From Myxococcaceae bacterium (GTDB lineage Bacteria > Myxococcota > Myxococcia > Myxococcales > Myxococcaceae): a stretch of 59,226 bases of DNA. Position numbers and translations under genes: made by a program. Shown here in pieces: positions 41,911 to 51,134 of the stretch; within the stretch, counting starts at the first letter, position 1; every line of letters begins with the position of its first letter. The stretch spans positions 1 through 59,226 of the forward strand of contig JALHOS010000002.1 of the NCBI GenBank assembly GCA_022842905.1, given 5' to 3'. The notes below the pieces were generated by a model. It saw nothing but the letters and a program-made list of their open reading frames with translations, was not told the DNA's origin and made no database searches.

Positions 41911-44391
41911 TCAGCGCCCGAATGTCCCGAACCGTGACACCGACACCGTCAGGCCCACGCTGAGCGGGTTGCTCACGTACAGGGCGTAGGTGTTCGGTCG
42001 AAGATCGAACTGCTGCACGAAGGTGGCGTCGATGCGCCAGCAGTCGCAGCTCGGGGACACCCCCACCGCCAGCTGGTGCTGCGCCGGCGTCAGCTCGAGC
42101 GGCCCACCGGCACGCCAGGGCTTGCCCAACAACAGCGCTTCGTAGCGCAGGTCCAGCGGGCCAGCCTTGCCTTGCAGGCCAGCGCGGAGGAGTTGCGGGC
42201 GAGAGGAGGCCCCCGCGGGCACGGGGTCGCCGAACAGCAGATCGACGGGCTGCCGCGCGCGCTGGGTGCCGTCGTCGAGCAGGTTCTCGTACTCGGCGAA
42301 CGCGGCGAAGCGATCGCCCAGCCGCAGGCCGAGCCCCGCCGTCAGCCGAGTGACGCGCCCCTGCGGAAGCGACGCGCGGACCTGCCCGCGTGCCCACAGC
42401 GCCGGCAGCTCGACGGCCAGCCGGGCGTAGCTCTCCGCGAGCCGCCCGTGCAGCAGATCGAGCCCCTGGCCGAGGTCGAGCCTGGCCGCTTCGGCCCGGC
42501 GCCCCCGTGCACCCGCCAACAGCCGCTGCGAGAGCTCCACGGCGCCCTGCACCCGCGGCTGGCCGTCGGGCACGGCGCGATCGACCTCGTCGTGCGGCGC
42601 GACGTCGGTCTGGCCGAGCACCACGGGCACGGCCCTCACCACCAGCGTCGGCCGGACCTGGTGCACCAGCCCGCCGAAGTCCCGCTCCACCAGGGTGTCG
42701 AGCTGCGCGCCCAACACGGGGTGCCCGCGCTGGCTCACCTTGCCGGTCGCCTCGCTGAGCCACACGTCCTGCCGCCAGGCCGCCCAGGCCCGCGCCGACG
42801 CGACGCCGAAGAGCGACCCGCCGAGGCCGAGGCGCGGGAGCACGTCGAGTCGCGAGCGGGCCTCGCGTTCCCCCGGTTGGAACACGCCGTCGGCCAGGCC
42901 GAGCTTGTCGAGCGCGCTGAGCCCACACGCCGGAAGCGAAGGATCGTCGAAGGGGACGAAGAGCCGCGCGCGCAGACACTCCGCGGTCAGCTCGTTCCCG
43001 CCGAGGAACGCCCGCCCTTCGTTGGCGAGCACCCCTTCGTCGCCGGTGCTCCCGGACAGCGGCGCCAGGCGCACCACGCTCGCGTTCAGATCGAAGCTCA
43101 AGGGGCCCACCAGCTTCAGCGTCGGGACCGTCAACGTGAGCGCGGGCAGCCGCTGCAACGTCGAAGGCCCGCGCGCCGGCGTCGACGGCGAGAGCTGCTG
43201 GTGCCGACCGAAGAGATCGTACCCCCACTGAATGTCCTGCCGGAGCACGGTGTCGAGGACCACCAGGTGGTGCGGCCCGCGGTGCGCCAGCGCCGCGCTC
43301 GAGCGCAGGTAGCCCGCCCCGCGCGCGACGACGTCGATCGTCCCGTCGCGGTTGTAGAAGCCGTCCGAGTGCACCTGGGCGTCGACGCGGGCCGAGAACC
43401 CGCCGCCGAAGTCCTGGGTGTGCTGCCAGCTCGCCTCGCCGCGCAGGCCCCGCTGCGAACCCGTCAGGAAGCGGCTGGGCAGCACCGCGTCCCGACGCTC
43501 GAGGAAGTCGTAGAGCAAGGCGAAGGCGGCGCGGCCTTGGATCGTGGTCGCGGGCGTGTACCGAAGCTCCACCCCCAGCCGAGGTCCCGCCCAGCCGGTG
43601 CCGTCGGCCGGACGGGCGCCGAGCGGCCCGGTGAAGACGCCGGGGGTCAACGTGAGGTCCGCCGAACGCCCGAGGGTGACGTAGACCGGCTGCTCCAGCG
43701 CCAGGCCGAAGCCCGGGCGAAAGTCCGGCTTGGGGAAGAGCAGGCCGGTCTGGCGATCGGTCAGGGGGATCGACAGCCACGGCAGCCAGAGGATCGGCAC
43801 CGTGCCGACGTAGATCGTGGGCCCCACGACGGACGCGCGCTCTTCCTGCAGATCGACGGTGGCGGCGCTCGAGCGAATGCTCCACGTCGGCTTGGTGACG
43901 TCGCAGTCGCAGGGCACGAGCGCCAGCTGCTCCACGCGCCAGACCGAGCCGTCGCGCACCAGGTGGTTGCCCTGCAGGGAAATGGCCGGCGTGCCCGCGG
44001 CGGCGAGCTTCTCGGCGGTGTTCGCGGCCAGCAGCGCTTCGGCCGTCGTGCCCTTGCGCGAGACCGCCGTGCCTTCGTGAATGAACACCTCGGTGAGCTG
44101 CCCGGCCGAAAAGCGCAGCGTGATGACGTCGGCCGTCATCGAGACGAGCTGGCCTTGGGCCAGGCGCACCAGGACGTGCCCGACCGCGGTGACGACGTCC
44201 TGGCGCTGGTCGTAGGTGATCCGCTCGGCGTCTACCGCGAGGCCTTCGCTGGTCAGCGCCGCCTGCCCCTCGGCCGTCGTGCGTTCGTGCTGGGTGTCGT
44301 GGAGCACACGCTGGGCGGTCAGGCGCACCTCGCGCGCTGGCGCCGGCGTGGCCAGCAGCGACAGCCCAAGCGTGATGGCGAAGCAAGACAT
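41911..44391 (-). CDS. lptD: LPS-assembly outer-membrane protein LptD
   Basis: 826 residues with a signal peptide and an N-terminal OstA/LptA-like beta-jellyroll (about 20-140: VRLTAQRVLHDTQHERTTAEG, read as adjoining parts), followed by the long LptD beta-barrel. PKPDFRPGFGLAL in the barrel start is typical. The periplasmic side has a CDCD cluster and the barrel end a CDC cluster, so the disulfides that LptD needs can form between N- and C-terminal pairs. It inserts lipopolysaccharide in the outer leaflet. The AMIN-domain gene precedes it by 44 bases. Confidence 0.9.
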   Translation of the reverse strand: MSCFAITLGLSLLATPAPAREVRLTAQRVLHDTQHERTTAEGQAALTSEGLAVDAERITYDQRQDVVTAVGHVLVRLAQGQLVSMTADVITLRFSAGQLTEVFIHEGTAVSRKGTTAEALLAANTAEKLAAAGTPAISLQGNHLVRDGSVWRVEQLALVPCDCDVTKPTWSIRSSAATVDLQEERASVVGPTIYVGTVPILWLPWLSIPLTDRQTGLLFPKPDFRPGFGLALEQPVYVTLGRSADLTLTPGVFTGPLGARPADGTGWAGPRLGVELRYTPATTIQGRAAFALLYDFLERRDAVLPSRFLTGSQRGLRGEASWQHTQDFGGGFSARVDAQVHSDGFYNRDGTIDVVARGAGYLRSSAALAHRGPHHLVVLDTVLRQDIQWGYDLFGRHQQLSPSTPARGPSTLQRLPALTLTVPTLKLVGPLSFDLNASVVRLAPLSGSTGDEGVLANEGRAFLGGNELTAECLRARLFVPFDDPSLPACGLSALDKLGLADGVFQPGEREARSRLDVLPRLGLGGSLFGVASARAWAAWRQDVWLSEATGKVSQRGHPVLGAQLDTLVERDFGGLVHQVRPTLVVRAVPVVLGQTDVAPHDEVDRAVPDGQPRVQGAVELSQRLLAGARGRRAEAARLDLGQGLDLLHGRLAESYARLAVELPALWARGQVRASLPQGRVTRLTAGLGLRLGDRFAAFAEYENLLDDGTQRARQPVDLLFGDPVPAGASSRPQLLRAGLQGKAGPLDLRYEALLLGKPWRAGGPLELTPAQHQLAVGVSPSCDCWRIDATFVQQFDLRPNTYALYVSNPLSVGLTVSVSRFGTFGR

Positions 44392-44435
44392 GTGCGTGCG
44401 CTGGGCGGCGCGCTTAGCAGGCGCCCTGGGCCACG

Positions 44436-46196
44436 TCAGTCGGGTCTGGAGAACTCCACGGTCAGCTCGTTGCCCGCCTGGCTGGCGCGGTAGGCGACGG
44501 CCTTCTTCAGGGAGATCGTCACGCGCACCTCGCCGTCAGCCGCCTCGGGCCGGATCAGCGAGACCGCGGTGTCGAAGAAGGACGTGTCGAGCAGCCGCTG
44601 GTTGTTGGGCAGGCCGATCTCGGCGTTCGCCAAGGTGAGGACCACGTTGCGGCGAGCGTCTTCACCGACCGAGTAGCGCACCGGGGACGACGTGCGCAGC
44701 GACACGCGCCCGACGCCCTTGGCCTGCTGGAAGCCCACGAAGGTCACCTTGGCCGGCCGCCGGGCCAGCTCTTCGGGTGACGGCGTCGTCGCCACCGACG
44801 CCTCCAACTCGTCGGCCTTGGCGCGCTTGGCGGCGGCCTCCGCCTCGAGCACACGCGGTGCGGGCGTGCTGGCGACTGACGCTTCGAGCGCGCGCTGCTG
44901 ATCCACCCGCGTGGCCTCGGCGCGGCGGGCCTCGGCGGCGGCCAGCGCCTCGGCGCGCGCTCGGGCTTCGGCTTCCCGGCGGGCGGCTTCGGCCTGCGCT
45001 GCCTGCCGCGCGGCCTCCTCCTTCTGGGTGCGCTCCGCCTCCGCCCGGGCCAGCGCGTCCGCTCGCTTCTTCGCGGCCGCTTCCGCCTTGAGCCGCTTGG
45101 CTTCGTCTTTGGCGCGGCGCGCGTCCTCCTTCGCCTGGCGCTCGGCGTCGGCGCGGGCCTGCGCCGCCGCCCGCTTGCGCTCCGCCGCCTCGGCCTTCGC
45201 GCGAGCGAGGGCCGCCTTGCGCTCCTTGGCCTCCTCGAACTTGGCCAGCCGCTCGGCGTCGGCCCGCGCCTTGGCTTCGGCGGCGAGCCGGGCTGCCTCT
45301 TCGCGTTGCGCGCGCTCGGCCTGGGCTCGGGCGAGGCGCTCGGCTTCCAGCTTGGCCGCGGCCTCGGCCTTGAGCCGCGCCTCTTCTTCGCGACGGGCCC
45401 GCTCGGCCTCGACGCGGGCGAGGCGCTCGGCCTCGAGCTTCGCCGCCGCCTCGGCCTTCTGTCGGGCCTCCTCTTCCTTGCGCAGGCGCTCGGCCTCGAG
45501 GCGCGCCAGCCGCTCCGCCTCGAGCTTCGCCGCCGCGTCGGCCTTGCGCTTCTGCTCTTCGTCCTTCTGGGTACGCTCGGCCTCGAGCCGGGCCAGCCGT
45601 TCAGCCTCGGCCTTGGCCGCAGCTTCGGCCTTGAGCCGCGCCGCCTCTTCGGCGCGCTGCGCCTCGAGTTCCTTCCGCGCCGCTTCTTCTTTGGCGCGCG
45701 CGAGCGCCTCTTCCTTCGCCTTCACTTCGGCCAGCTTCGCCGCCTCCTCGCGCTTGGCCTTCTCTTCGGCGACCTTCGAGAGCGCCGCAGCCTTCGGATC
45801 GGCCGGCAGCTTGACGATGAGCCGCGTGTCCTGGCTGACGACGTCGGGCTCGAGCTCCCGCTCCAGGCCGATCACCACCCGCGCGATCGCCGAGGCCGCC
45901 GAGCCGTAGCTCATGGTCTTGATCGTGGTGACGGTCCCGTCGTTGACCACGACTTCCTTGGGCACGCCTTGAAACGTGGCTTCGGACAGGTCGATCACCA
46001 GCCGGGCGGGCTCGCCCAAGGTGAACGTCGTGAAGCTGGGCCGCTTGCTGCCGACGATCTCGACGGCGCCGCCCTTCACTTCGATCTTGGTGATCGCGTT
46101 GAGCCGAACGGTGTCCTGGCCGGACGCAGGCCAGGCCACGGCCACGCAGGCCAAGGCCCAGCCCCACCGCCACAGCCGAACACAGCCCTGTTGCAT
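44436..46196 (-). CDS. AMIN-domain protein with long charged helix
   Basis: 586 residues with a signal peptide. An N-terminal AMIN-like domain (about 30-125: FTTFTLGEPARLVIDLSEATF) is followed by some 300 residues of Ala/Glu/Lys/Arg repeats forming a single charged alpha helix or coiled coil (LEAERLARLEAER units), and a second AMIN-like domain (about 480-580). AMIN domains bind peptidoglycan and localise PilQ, AmiC and other envelope proteins. It could span the periplasm as a rigid tether. It precedes lptD. Not PilQ, since no secretin domain is present. Confidence 0.85.
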   Translation of the reverse strand: MQQGCVRLWRWGWALACVAVAWPASGQDTVRLNAITKIEVKGGAVEIVGSKRPSFTTFTLGEPARLVIDLSEATFQGVPKEVVVNDGTVTTIKTMSYGSAASAIARVVIGLERELEPDVVSQDTRLIVKLPADPKAAALSKVAEEKAKREEAAKLAEVKAKEEALARAKEEAARKELEAQRAEEAARLKAEAAAKAEAERLARLEAERTQKDEEQKRKADAAAKLEAERLARLEAERLRKEEEARQKAEAAAKLEAERLARVEAERARREEEARLKAEAAAKLEAERLARAQAERAQREEAARLAAEAKARADAERLAKFEEAKERKAALARAKAEAAERKRAAAQARADAERQAKEDARRAKDEAKRLKAEAAAKKRADALARAEAERTQKEEAARQAAQAEAARREAEARARAEALAAAEARRAEATRVDQQRALEASVASTPAPRVLEAEAAAKRAKADELEASVATTPSPEELARRPAKVTFVGFQQAKGVGRVSLRTSSPVRYSVGEDARRNVVLTLANAEIGLPNNQRLLDTSFFDTAVSLIRPEAADGEVRVTISLKKAVAYRASQAGNELTVEFSRPD

Positions 46197-46256
46197 GCGC
46201 AGTCGGCGAAGTTACCCGACGCGGCCCACCCCGCCAGTTTTGGACCGGACTTCGCT

Positions 46257-47507
46257 TCAGCGAATGCGCGGGAGCGACGGCGCGCGCGCGCGGTGCACCT
46301 TCGCGTACTCGACCAAGTTCTTGATGTCGTAACAGATCTGCCGAATGTCGTGCCCCATGGTCAGCTCGATGTGGCTGTTGCCCTTCACGGGCCGCCACAA
46401 CAGGTACTCCGACTTGGCCGAGCGGTAGACGGACTTGGTGGACTGCAGGCTGGCGAGCGGATCTTCGTCGCCGAAGATGATCGCCATGGGCACGCGGATC
46501 TTCTCGAAGCCGCGCTTGAAGTCGTAGCCGGTGCGGTAGCAGACGGTCTCGTTGTTGCGGATCCACCGGGCGAACTGCTCGACCACCTTGCGCGGCGCGC
46601 GCTCGCCGCCTTCCTTGAGCAGCCAGCGGACGTTGTCCATCTGCATGCGGTCCCACCGCGCCAGGTAGTTGATGCGGCTGGCGAGGAGCCCCAGCACCGG
46701 GCTGCGCTCCGCGTACCCGAGCGCGCTGGCGGCGGACTTGAGCCAGTCGTCGATCGGCAGGAATTGGAACCGCGCGAGCTGAGGCTCCGTCGCCTCGGGC
46801 TTGCGCGTGAGCTTGCTGACCAGCGCCTGGCCCAGGTGCGCGACCTGCTTGCGCGCGTTGAGCGCGAAGATCGCGGTGTCAATCGACGAGCCGATACCCG
46901 GCTCGAGGTGCGCCAACAGCTTGAGGAACGGGCTGCCGCGGCCCAGCTCAGCCGGCGCGCCGATGGTGACGATGCCCTCGAAGTGATCGTGGATGCCGGC
47001 GTAGCCGTACCCCAGGATCCCTCCCATGGAGTGCCCGCAGTAGAAGATCCGCTCCCGCCGGGTGATGCGCCGCACCCCGGCGACGGCCGCCGGCAGGTCG
47101 TAGAGGAAGTAGCTGTCGATGTCCCAGCCCCACTCGAGATCCGCCGGAGGGTGCCGGCCGAAGTGCGCCGCCCGCTCGCGCTGGAAGTCGATGGAGCTCT
47201 TCCCGTGGCCGCGCAGCTCGAGAATGTGAATGTCCAGGCCGAAGAAGAGGAGGTTCTTGACGAACTCCCCGCTCGTCCAGGCGTGCCGGTTCTGGCTGAA
47301 GCCGTGCACCAGCAGCATCGGCTCCCCGAAGAGCGGCTGCGCGAACGGCTGCGGCGTGGGGCGGTAGCGGGTGATCACCAGCGACCAACCGTCAGCCGTC
47401 TCCACGACGTACTTGGTCTTCTTGTACAGCGCGCGGAACTCCACCTCGTCGACGGTGGGGTGCGGGCGCGCCGGGGCCGGCGGCGCAGACGGGGCGGGGC
47501 TGCTCAT
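46257..47507 (-). CDS. Alpha/beta hydrolase, lipase-like
   Basis: A 416-residue protein without an obvious signal peptide (Pro/Ala-rich N-terminus). The triad is complete: LLVHGFSQNRHAW, Ser in FYCGHSMGGILG, Asp in IIFGDEDPLA and His in GNSHIELTMG. LELRGHGKS is the strand-4 motif. It is probably an esterase or lysophospholipase-type enzyme; the substrate is unknown. It follows the HmuY-like gene by 34 bases on the same strand. Confidence 0.88.
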   Translation of the reverse strand: MSSPAPSAPPAPARPHPTVDEVEFRALYKKTKYVVETADGWSLVITRYRPTPQPFAQPLFGEPMLLVHGFSQNRHAWTSGEFVKNLLFFGLDIHILELRGHGKSSIDFQRERAAHFGRHPPADLEWGWDIDSYFLYDLPAAVAGVRRITRRERIFYCGHSMGGILGYGYAGIHDHFEGIVTIGAPAELGRGSPFLKLLAHLEPGIGSSIDTAIFALNARKQVAHLGQALVSKLTRKPEATEPQLARFQFLPIDDWLKSAASALGYAERSPVLGLLASRINYLARWDRMQMDNVRWLLKEGGERAPRKVVEQFARWIRNNETVCYRTGYDFKRGFEKIRVPMAIIFGDEDPLASLQSTKSVYRSAKSEYLLWRPVKGNSHIELTMGHDIRQICYDIKNLVEYAKVHRARAPSLPRIR

Positions 47508-47541
47508 GGAGGGCGCTGCGGGGAACAGAGGACTTCGTACG

Positions 47542-48165
47542 CTAGTTCGGCCCGGCGATCGCCTGGTAGCGAAGGTTGATGCGCGCCGGGCTGCCGGCTT
47601 CGTCGTAGTAGCTGAGGAACTTGAGCTTGAAGTACCGGCCCGCGCTGGACTTGACCACGTACGTCAGGTCGGCCCGCGCCGTGAGCCGGTGCACGCCCAA
47701 GTCGTACACGTACCAGCCGCCCTCCGCCTCGTTGAGCACCGTCTGGCTCGCGTCCTGGCGGTAGCCGTCTGCAGGCGCCCGCGTCAGCGAGTCGAAGGCG
47801 ACGTCTTTGAGCACGGCGATCGCCACCTGGCCCTTGTTGTCCGTAGCCGGGCCTCCGTTCGAGGCGACGTTGTCCCGCTTGAAAGCGAGGTCCCAGCCGT
47901 TCGTGGCCAGCGCCTCGTCGACCGTCAGCTCGGCGTCGGCGTCCAAGTCCAAGTGGACCCGCGCGGTCTTGCTGGTGGCGTCGACCAGCACGTCGCGCAC
48001 CCCGGCGTCGTCGTCGAGGCGAATGGAGATCTTCGGGCCTTCGGCGCCGCCGCCCTGCCCCGCGCAGCCGCGGTCGCCGTCGAACGGGTGATCACAGCGC
48101 AGGTCCGGCGCGCAGCCGACGAGCACCACGAGCGCGACGAGTGAAGAGGTCAAGCGGAGGATCAT
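47542..48165 (-). CDS. HmuY-like lipoprotein, probable haem-binding partner of the TonB receptor
   Basis: 207 residues with a lipobox (ALVVLVGC, Cys18). The C-terminal domain carries the HmuY-family pattern NGWDLAFKR..., then GGWYVYDLGVHRL..., LTYVVKSSAGRYFKLKFLSYYD. HmuY proteins collect haem at the surface and pass it to a TonB receptor. The axial ligands known in Porphyromonas are His; only one suitable His is visible here, so the ligand may differ. It starts five bases after the receptor gene's stop. ATG 48165 is chosen over a longer frame because it begins the signal peptide. Confidence 0.85.
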   Translation of the reverse strand: MILRLTSSLVALVVLVGCAPDLRCDHPFDGDRGCAGQGGGAEGPKISIRLDDDAGVRDVLVDATSKTARVHLDLDADAELTVDEALATNGWDLAFKRDNVASNGGPATDNKGQVAIAVLKDVAFDSLTRAPADGYRQDASQTVLNEAEGGWYVYDLGVHRLTARADLTYVVKSSAGRYFKLKFLSYYDEAGSPARINLRYQAIAGPN

Positions 48166-48169
48166 GGCT

Positions 48170-50170
48170 TCAGTACTCCAGCTGCGCGCCGCCGATGACA
48201 CCGCGCGGGGGCCGAGGGTTGAACTGCGCGTCGCCGCCGTTGAGCAGGTTGTAGCCGTTGACGAACAGCTTGAGCCACCCGCGGAAGGTGTACGTGACCT
48301 GCACTTCGAGATCGACGTAGGCCGGCGCCATGACCGTCGTCGAGCTGCCGTAGCCCAGCACGTTGGTGACCGCGCCGCCGCCGGTGCCCAGGTAGAACGG
48401 CCGCGCGCTGTGCAACGTGCCTCGCACCAGCGCTTCGAGCCCGCTGGGCCGGTACTTCATGGACAGCTGCACGTTCGCGCGGTGGGGGCTGCGGCCTTCC
48501 AAGGGGCGCCCGCGGGTCAGATCGCGCGCGTCGAGGCCCATGTAGCCCAAGTCCAGGTACGTCCCTTTGCTCAGGCGCAGCCGGGCCGACAGCTCGACGC
48601 CCTGCGTGTAGGCGTTGGACACGTTCTCGTAGGTGAACACCGACGGGTTGTCCGGGTTGGGCGGCGTGCTCCCGGTGACGTTGATGAGGTTGGAGAGGCT
48701 CGTGTGCCAGGCGCTGGCCGAGAAGACCCAGCCGTCGAGCGGTGGCGGCCGGTAGTCGACGCCGACGTTCACGCTGCTGCTCTTCTCGGCGATGAGGCCC
48801 TGGTTGCCCTGCACGATGTAGCCGATCGCCGCGTTGACCAACCGGAAGTACAGCTCGGTGAAGGTGGGCGGGCGGAAGCCCAACCCGAACGCCGTGCGCA
48901 GCGTCACCGCCGACGACGGGTCGAGCTTGAGCGCGAGCCGAGGCGACGGCGCCGCGCCGAACTGCGTGTCCGCGTCGACGCGAATGCCGGGGAGAATGGT
49001 GAGCTTGGGGAAGCCGGTGTCGGGCTTGATCACCCACTCGTCCTGAACGAACGCGGCGAAGCGCCCGCGCGTGGGCTGAGCGATCTCCAGGCGGTTGGAC
49101 AAGAGCAGCTCGTAGAAGCCCTCGAGCCCCGCGGTGAGCGTGTGCGCGCCGAGCTTCTGATCGAGCTGCGCGTACGCCTCGTACAGCCGCGCGATCGACT
49201 GGCTGTAGTCGTCCAGATCGCGCGCGCCGCGCTGATCGAACAGGAACTGGTCGCGGAACATGCCGTAGTGGCCGCGCACGGTGAGCGACGCGCCGGCCCA
49301 CGGCTGCCCCTGCGCGCCCAGCCACAAGTCGAACTGCTCGGTGCGCTGCCGGCGGTCGAAGATCGCGCGGCTGTCGGAGATGTCGATGCCGTCGAGATCC
49401 ATCCACACGTAGCCGGCGCGGGCCCAGGCGCGGAACTTGTCCGACGGCGCGACGGCCACTTCCACGTCGTAGTCGAAGCGGCGCTGGCCCGGCAGGCTCG
49501 TGGCCACGTCGCCTACGGGCGTCTTGCCGTCCGCAGCCAGCCGAGGCGGGTCCCAGTCGTACGGCTGGCGAGTGCGGTAGCCGCCGCCGGCGCGCAGCTC
49601 CAGCGGTCCGAGCTTGGACGCGACGTGGCCGCGCACGTCACCTTCGAGCAGCGTTCCGAACATGCCGCGGATCGACGCTTCGAACGGCTTCTTGGGCTTG
49701 CGGGTGATGAGGTTGATGACGCCGCCCATGGCCTCCGCGCCGTAGAGCGCAGCGCCCGGCCCCTTGACGATCTCGACTCGCTCGAGCTCGCGCAGGCTGA
49801 AGCGGGAAATGTCGACCGCCGGCCCTGCCCTCCCCGCCACGCGCTGCCCGTCGATGAGGATCAGCGTGTACTCGGGGTCGAGCCCCTGCAGGCGAATGCC
49901 GACCGAGCGGTTCGAGTTCACCATCTCCACGCCGGGCTGCTGCTGGAGCAGCTGCACCAGGTCGCGCGCGCCGGTCTGCTCGATCTGCGGCCGCGTCAGC
50001 ACTTCGGTGCTCACGACCGCGTCCTCGAGCTTTCGCTCCGCCCGCGTCCCCGTCACCACCGTCTGGCGACGACGATCCGTGTCCTCGTCCACTCCGGCGT
50101 CGACTGAACTTGTCCCGAGCAGACCTGCATCAAGCTGCGCCACCAGGGTTACTGCGACGAACCACACCAT
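48170..50170 (-). CDS. TonB-dependent outer-membrane receptor
   Basis: 666 residues: short signal peptide, TonB-box region (RRQTVVTGTRAE, about 34-45), plug domain with RLQGLDPEYTLILIDGQRV and VEIVKGPGAALYGAEAMGGVINL, then a 22-strand-type barrel ending in a terminal aromatic (QLEY). Paired with the HmuY-like lipoprotein, it probably imports haem or a haem-like compound, but the substrate cannot be read from the barrel. No TonB/ExbB genes are nearby. Confidence 0.93.
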   Translation of the reverse strand: MVWFVAVTLVAQLDAGLLGTSSVDAGVDEDTDRRRQTVVTGTRAERKLEDAVVSTEVLTRPQIEQTGARDLVQLLQQQPGVEMVNSNRSVGIRLQGLDPEYTLILIDGQRVAGRAGPAVDISRFSLRELERVEIVKGPGAALYGAEAMGGVINLITRKPKKPFEASIRGMFGTLLEGDVRGHVASKLGPLELRAGGGYRTRQPYDWDPPRLAADGKTPVGDVATSLPGQRRFDYDVEVAVAPSDKFRAWARAGYVWMDLDGIDISDSRAIFDRRQRTEQFDLWLGAQGQPWAGASLTVRGHYGMFRDQFLFDQRGARDLDDYSQSIARLYEAYAQLDQKLGAHTLTAGLEGFYELLLSNRLEIAQPTRGRFAAFVQDEWVIKPDTGFPKLTILPGIRVDADTQFGAAPSPRLALKLDPSSAVTLRTAFGLGFRPPTFTELYFRLVNAAIGYIVQGNQGLIAEKSSSVNVGVDYRPPPLDGWVFSASAWHTSLSNLINVTGSTPPNPDNPSVFTYENVSNAYTQGVELSARLRLSKGTYLDLGYMGLDARDLTRGRPLEGRSPHRANVQLSMKYRPSGLEALVRGTLHSARPFYLGTGGGAVTNVLGYGSSTTVMAPAYVDLEVQVTYTFRGWLKLFVNGYNLLNGGDAQFNPRPPRGVIGGAQLEY

Positions 50171-50218
50171 GGGCCGAACCTCTTACCCACAGCGTGCAGC
50201 GCTCGTGCAGCAGAAGTG

Positions 50219-51127
50219 TCAGCGGTTTGTCGGGAGCACGCGGCGACGGCGCAACCTTTGCGCGGCGAGCAGGAACAGGCCGAGCGGCGCGCCCGAAGAA
50301 GCCGAGCAGTCGATGCGGCCCTTCACGCGGGTCGTCTGCGCGGCGAGCTCGTCGCAGGGCACCGGCGGGCGGCTCTTGGGGTACGTCAGGCAGAAGCCGG
50401 TCGCGGTCCCGTGATCGATGACGCGTTTGCGCGTCTCCCCCAACGGCGCCGTGGGCGCCATGGTCGACGACTCTTCCGGGACGTGATCGAGCCCCACCAC
50501 GTGGCCGATCTCGTGGGTCAGCGTGTTCTGGAGATCGTTGGCGACGCACAGCGCCGAGCTCGCGCCTTCTTCACAGACAGGCTCGGACACGGTGGTGAAG
50601 AGGAAGCCGCCGCCGCTCGTGCCGGGCGACGCGTTCAGCTCGATGTCGGAGTCGGTGATGATCCCCGTGCGCGTCGAGTACGTCGACGTCGTCAGGCCGA
50701 TCGTCAGCTCGGAGTGATCCCAACAAGCGTGCACGTTGGAGCAGGTGTTGTCCGAGAGGCAGGGGTCGCCGAGCGGGACGACCTGGCGGCAGGAGCGCTC
50801 ACGAAACGTGATCACGTTGCTGTCGTTGCTGCCGGCGCCGACGCGAGGGCGATCGATTCGCGGCCCGCGGACGAACTTGAAGTCCGAGCAGGTGTCGGAC
50901 ACGGCCTGCCAGGTCGAGAACGCCTGATCGATCGCGATGAACTCGTTGTCGCCGGGGATCTGCCGGCTGCCGGCGGCGTCCACCCGGTACACGTACTCGC
51001 GCTTGTTCCACGTGACGCAGGTGACCGTCTCGGCCACGCCCACGCCCTGGGCGATGGTGCGCACGTAGTCCTGCGCCAGGGCCGGTGCGCCCACGACGAG
51101 GATCAGCGCTGGCACCCACGAACGCAT
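50219..51127 (-). CDS. Secreted matrixin-like metalloprotease
   Basis: 302 residues with a signal peptide (ALILVVGAPALAQD). The zinc site is HEIGHVVGLDH (HExxHxxGxxH), followed by the Met-turn region SSTMAP, as in metzincins of the matrixin type. Many Cys residues suggest disulfides. The C-terminus has a Cys (IDCSASSG), a short hydrophobic stretch (LGLFLLAA) and an RRRR cluster, resembling the MYXO-CTERM sorting signal. It is a tandem paralogue of the next upstream gene, seven bases away. Extracellular digestion of prey or host proteins is likely but inferred. Confidence 0.87.
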   Translation of the reverse strand: MRSWVPALILVVGAPALAQDYVRTIAQGVGVAETVTCVTWNKREYVYRVDAAGSRQIPGDNEFIAIDQAFSTWQAVSDTCSDFKFVRGPRIDRPRVGAGSNDSNVITFRERSCRQVVPLGDPCLSDNTCSNVHACWDHSELTIGLTTSTYSTRTGIITDSDIELNASPGTSGGGFLFTTVSEPVCEEGASSALCVANDLQNTLTHEIGHVVGLDHVPEESSTMAPTAPLGETRKRVIDHGTATGFCLTYPKSRPPVPCDELAAQTTRVKGRIDCSASSGAPLGLFLLAAQRLRRRRVLPTNR

Positions 51128-51134
51128 GCGCGCC

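Noticed and set aside
41876-44386. An 836-codon minus-strand frame almost coextensive with lptD
   Set aside because: It is Arg/Ala/Gly-rich without signal peptide or domain; the lptD frame has a signal peptide, OstA-like domain and conserved Cys clusters.
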